A DNA stretch of 8,289 bases from an uncultured Clostridia bacterium. Its GTDB lineage: Bacteria; Bacillota; Clostridia; Christensenellales; CASEPJ01. Each line of letters starts with the position of its first letter. The first letter of the stretch is position 1. The position numbers and the translations under genes were made by a program. The stretch covers positions 1 to 8,289 of the forward strand of contig CASEPJ010000005.1 in the NCBI GenBank assembly GCA_949289715.1, written 5' to 3'. Shown piece by piece: positions 5,764 to 8,289 of the stretch. The notes under the pieces were generated by a model that saw only the letters and a program-made list of their open reading frames with translations, was not told where the DNA came from and did not search any database.

Positions 5764-7431
5764 ATGAAATATCTTATTATAGGCGGTGTTGCCGCAGGTA
5801 CAAAAGCGGCGGCAAAATTAAAAAGAGAGAACAGGGCAGATGAAGTTAAAATACTCACAAAAGGGGACTATATATCCTATGCAGGTTGCGGACTACCCTA
5901 TTATGTGGGCGGATTAATAAAATCAAGGGATGAACTTATTGTTAATACACCACAAAAATATTCCAATTTAACGGGAGCGGAAGTTGTTACAAACTGCGAA
6001 GTTATTTCATTAAATGCCGCAAAAAAAACGGTTACCGCAGTTATTGACGGAAAAACTTTTGAAGAGCCGTACGATAGGCTTATTATAGCCACAGGTGCGC
6101 AGCCTTTTATTCCCGATATGCCCGGTAAAGATTTAAAAGGCGTTTTTTCTATGCGTACTCCGAACGATGCGGATGCCCTTTTAAAATACATAAAAGAAAA
6201 TTCATGTAAAACGGCAGTAGTTGCAGGAGCCGGATTTATTGGCCTCGAAGTTGCGGAAAATTTAAAAGCGCAAGGCTTGTTTGTTACGGTTGTGGATGCC
6301 GCCGAGCAAATTATGCCCAACGCATTTGATTTTGAAATGGCTGATTACGCTCAAAGAAAATTAAAAGAAGCGGGAATAAAAATTTTAACAGGAACAAAAA
6401 TACTTTCCGTTTCGGGAAAGGAAAGAGCCGAGGGAATTGTTACCGACAATGGAAATATAGTAGCCGACGTTACCGTTTTGGCAATAGGTATCCGTCCTGC
6501 CACTAATTTTTTGAAAGACAGTAAAATTGAAATGTCGAAAGGGGCGATAATTACAAACGATAAAGGCGAAACGAATTTGAAAGACGTTTACGCAGTCGGA
6601 GATTGTGCATTGGTCAAAAATGCTCAGAGCGGGCAGTCCATGTGGTCTGCAATGGGTTCTACAGCAAATATTGCTGCAAGAGCCGTCGTAAAAGCATTTA
6701 AAAATTCCTCTTATTCATATAAAGGTGCTTTGGGAACAGGCGTCGTAAAACTACTTCCCGAACTAAATGCCGGCCGCACGGGATTAACCGAAGCCGATGC
6801 ACGTTTAAAAGGTTATAATCCAATAAGCGTTGTTTGCATTACCGACGATAAAGCGCATTATTATCCGGGAAGTTCCTTTTTTGCCACTAAAATCATAGCG
6901 GATAGGGATACTCACCGTCTATTGGGTATTCAGGTAATAGGAGCAGGTGCCGTAGACAAAATGGTAGATATTGCCGTTACAGGTATTTCTGCAGCTATGA
7001 AAATAGAAGATTTCGACACTTTGGATTATGCTTACGCTCCGCCTTTTTCAATGGCAATACATCCTTTTGTTCAGGCTTGTTATATATTGGAAAATAAAAT
7101 AAATAAGGAATTGGATACAATTTCTCCCCTCGAATATTTGCAGGGAGCCGCAAAGGGCTATAAAGTAATAGACGTTCTTCCTCAACCGGGAATACCCGGA
7201 GCGAAATGGGTAAATTTAAGTGAGGTAAACGGTCTTATCGAAGGTTTAAACAAAAACGATAAATTGCTTTTGGTTTGTGCAAGAGGTAAGAGAGGATATT
7301 TTTTACAGAACAGACTTAAATTTTATGGTTATACCAACACAAAAGTTTTGGAGGGCGGCATTACTTTCAATAAAGTAAAAGTTGAGTTTGAAGGTACACT
7401 TCCTTTGGAAGAAATAAAAAGAGTAAAGTGA
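5764..7431 (+). CDS. CoA-disulfide reductase-like FAD/NAD(P)H oxidoreductase with C-terminal rhodanese domain
   Basis: A 555-residue protein of the CoADR-rhodanese (NADH oxidase / polysulfide reductase) family. The FAD site is IIGGVAAGTKAA at the N-terminus. The redox cysteine is C42 in S-Y-A-G-C-G-L-P-Y-Y, the single-Cys signature of CoA-disulfide reductases. The NAD(P)H site is AGAGFIGLEVAE (about 155-166), and YAVGDCA near 280 is the second FAD motif. The dimerisation domain contains YAYAPPFS, which includes tyrosines typical of this family. From about 465 a rhodanese domain follows, with an active loop beginning at C505 (C-A-R-G-K-R-G). The family reduces CoA disulfides, persulfides or polysulfides with NAD(P)H. 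GGAGGG (5755-5760) supports ATG 5764. The frame ends at TGA 7429-7431, but coding similarity resumes in the same frame, so this is probably the first two-thirds of a larger fused protein. If translation stops here, both domains remain complete. Confidence 0.88.
   Translation: MKYLIIGGVAAGTKAAAKLKRENRADEVKILTKGDYISYAGCGLPYYVGGLIKSRDELIVNTPQKYSNLTGAEVVTNCEVISLNAAKKTVTAVIDGKTFEEPYDRLIIATGAQPFIPDMPGKDLKGVFSMRTPNDADALLKYIKENSCKTAVVAGAGFIGLEVAENLKAQGLFVTVVDAAEQIMPNAFDFEMADYAQRKLKEAGIKILTGTKILSVSGKERAEGIVTDNGNIVADVTVLAIGIRPATNFLKDSKIEMSKGAIITNDKGETNLKDVYAVGDCALVKNAQSGQSMWSAMGSTANIAARAVVKAFKNSSYSYKGALGTGVVKLLPELNAGRTGLTEADARLKGYNPISVVCITDDKAHYYPGSSFFATKIIADRDTHRLLGIQVIGAGAVDKMVDIAVTGISAAMKIEDFDTLDYAYAPPFSMAIHPFVQACYILENKINKELDTISPLEYLQGAAKGYKVIDVLPQPGIPGAKWVNLSEVNGLIEGLNKNDKLLLVCARGKRGYFLQNRLKFYGYTNTKVLEGGITFNKVKVEFEGTLPLEEIKRVK
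7429..7431 (+). other. In-frame UGA separating two parts of one apparent fusion gene
   Basis: This TGA is the only stop between the CoADR-rhodanese frame and a further 286 open codons in the same frame. It falls in the linker after the rhodanese domain (...PLEEIKRVK, then LGCLQDKR...). No ribosome binding site or ATG/GTG/TTG start follows closely in this frame. A single base change from GGA, CGA or TGG would produce it. The context is UGA-Leu-Gly-Cys. Short hairpins (TAGG-TTG-CCTA 7433-7443; GATA-AGCGC-TATC 7447-7459) follow but are weak for a selenocysteine insertion element. Confidence 0.75.
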
Positions 7432-8289
7432 TTAGGTTGCCTACAAGATAAGCGCTATCCCGACAGATTTAACGTAAGAATAATTACTCGTAACGGCAAA
7501 CTTAAAAGTTCGGAACAGCGCATAGTTGCCGAAGCCGCAGAAAAATTCGGTTCGGGAGAAGTTACAATGACGACAAGACTAACTCTCGAAATTCAATGCG
7601 TTCCCTATTCTTCGTTAAACGATTTATTTGATTTTCTGAAAGCAAACGGACTCGAAACGGGAGGAACGGGTTCAAAAGTACGCCCCGTTGTTTCCTGTAA
7701 GGGTACGACTTGTCAATACGGATTATGCGATACTTTTGCATTGAGTGAAAAATTGCACGAAATTTTTTATGTTGGTTATCATAACGTAACTTTGCCCCAT
7801 AAATTTAAATTAGCTGTGGGAGGTTGCCCTAATAACTGTGTAAAACCCAATTTAAACGATTTAGGTATTGTAGGACAAAAAATACCGGAATTTCATTTTA
7901 ATAAATGCAAAGGATGTAAAATTTGTCAGGTAGAAAAAGCCTGCCCCATACATGCCGCAATAACTGTTGACGGAAAACTTGTTGTAGATGCCGATAAATG
8001 TAATAATTGCGGAAGATGCGTATCGAAATGTCCTTTCCATGTAAACGACGATGCTGTTTACGGATATAAAATTTTTATAGGCGGAAGATGGGGTAAAAAA
8101 GTAGCGGAAGGTCAGCCTTTGAAAAAAATATTCTATTCGCAGGAAGAAGTAATTGATGTTGTAGAAAAAGCAATTTTACTGTTCAGAGACGAGGGCTTGA
8201 CGGGCGAGCGTTTTGCCGACACCATTAACAGATTGGGTTTTAACTATGTACAAGATAAACTTCTAAACGCAAAAATAGACAAAGAAAAA
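7432..8289 (+). CDS. Nitrite/sulfite reductase-like siroheme/[4Fe-4S] module plus 2x[4Fe-4S] ferredoxin (partial, continues upstream frame)
   Basis: This open stretch of 286 codons runs off the window and lies in the same frame as the CoADR-rhodanese gene. Numbering from 7432, residues 1-80 match the ferredoxin-like half-domain of nitrite/sulfite reductases (DRFNVRIITRNGKLKSSEQ..., then VTMTTRLTLEIQ). The siroheme/[4Fe-4S] ligand region follows: C89-x4-C94 in SCKGTTCQYG, then C132-P-N-N-C136. A bacterial ferredoxin domain comes next with two [4Fe-4S] sites: C159-x2-C162-x2-C165-x5-C171-P and C190-x2-C193-x2-C196-x3-C200-P. The end (IGGRWGKKVAEGQPL...) resembles the C-terminus of such reductases. 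The only ATG (7567) falls inside the conserved first domain, so it is an unlikely start even though GGGAG lies 8 bases before it. The module is thus probably the C-terminal part of a fusion cut by TGA 7429-7431. It is intact otherwise. A role in sulfur or nitrogen oxyanion reduction is inferred. Confidence 0.8.

Noticed and set aside
7428..7451. Reinitiation at GTG 7428 overlapping the TGA
   Set aside because: This frame ends at TAA 7449-7451 after seven codons and does not lead into the siroheme reductase module.
7567..8289. A separate gene starting at ATG 7567
   Set aside because: GGGAG at 7554-7558 is a fair ribosome binding site, but this start removes 45 residues that match the conserved first domain of nitrite/sulfite reductases, so it is probably a chance match.
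2026..8289. An alternative genetic code (UGA as Trp or Gly) explaining the UGA at 7429
   Set aside because: All Trp codons seen are TGG, Gly uses ordinary GGN codons, and the long genes at 2026-7431 contain no internal TGA, so a genome-wide reassignment is not supported.

Overview
The window looks like the chromosome of an anaerobic, low-G+C bacterium. A Clostridia-like Firmicute fits best, but a low-G+C spirochaete or another gut anaerobe cannot be excluded. The reasons are strongly A/T-rich spacers, strong AGGAGG-type ribosome binding sites, textbook sigma-70 promoters, a remnant of a large serine recombinase of the kind common in Firmicutes, and redox enzymes built on flavin, Fe-S and siroheme-type cofactors. 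The genetic code looks standard: Trp is TGG throughout, and the long genes at 2026-7431 contain no internal TGA, TAG or TAA.

Layout. Positions 1-510 hold a broken 3' piece of a large serine recombinase (zinc ribbon plus coiled coil) with two in-frame stops. Positions 511-776 are non-coding but structured, with two perfect hairpins and a terminator-like hairpin. An A/T-rich spacer follows, then a single-gene unit at 1152-1610 encoding an unrecognised three-helix membrane protein with an Asn/Asp/Ser-rich tail, closed by a clear intrinsic terminator at 1661-1700. After another A/T-rich spacer, a near-consensus extended -10 promoter (1946-1974) drives a two-gene operon. Its first gene encodes a phytoene-desaturase/retinol-saturase-like FAD oxidoreductase (2026-3552). 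Its second encodes a ferredoxin-reductase-like flavoprotein with a C-terminal plant-type [2Fe-2S] domain (3556-4707). A cytoplasmic NodB-type polysaccharide deacetylase (4877-5557) follows, with a 12-bp perfect hairpin just ahead of its ribosome binding site.

The last third starts at another strong promoter (5641-5670). It encodes a CoA-disulfide-reductase-like protein with a C-terminal rhodanese domain (5764-7431). That frame ends in TGA, but the same frame stays open for 286 more codons to the window edge. These codons encode a nitrite/sulfite-reductase-like siroheme/[4Fe-4S] module followed by a 2x[4Fe-4S] ferredoxin domain. This downstream module has no credible start codon of its own. 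The locus therefore reads as one large fused sulfur-redox enzyme of at least about 840 codons interrupted by a single UGA. The UGA could be a nonsense mutation, a sequencing error, or, less likely, a recoded codon; it lies in a UGA-x-x-Cys context.

How the genes may work together (inference). The operon at 2026-4707 resembles a two-component reductase, in which the NAD(P)H:flavin/[2Fe-2S] protein passes electrons to the CrtI-like FAD protein to reduce a double bond in an unknown substrate. The 5764-8289 locus combines pyridine-nucleotide disulfide reduction, sulfane-sulfur transfer, siroheme-type reduction and ferredoxin electron transfer in one frame.
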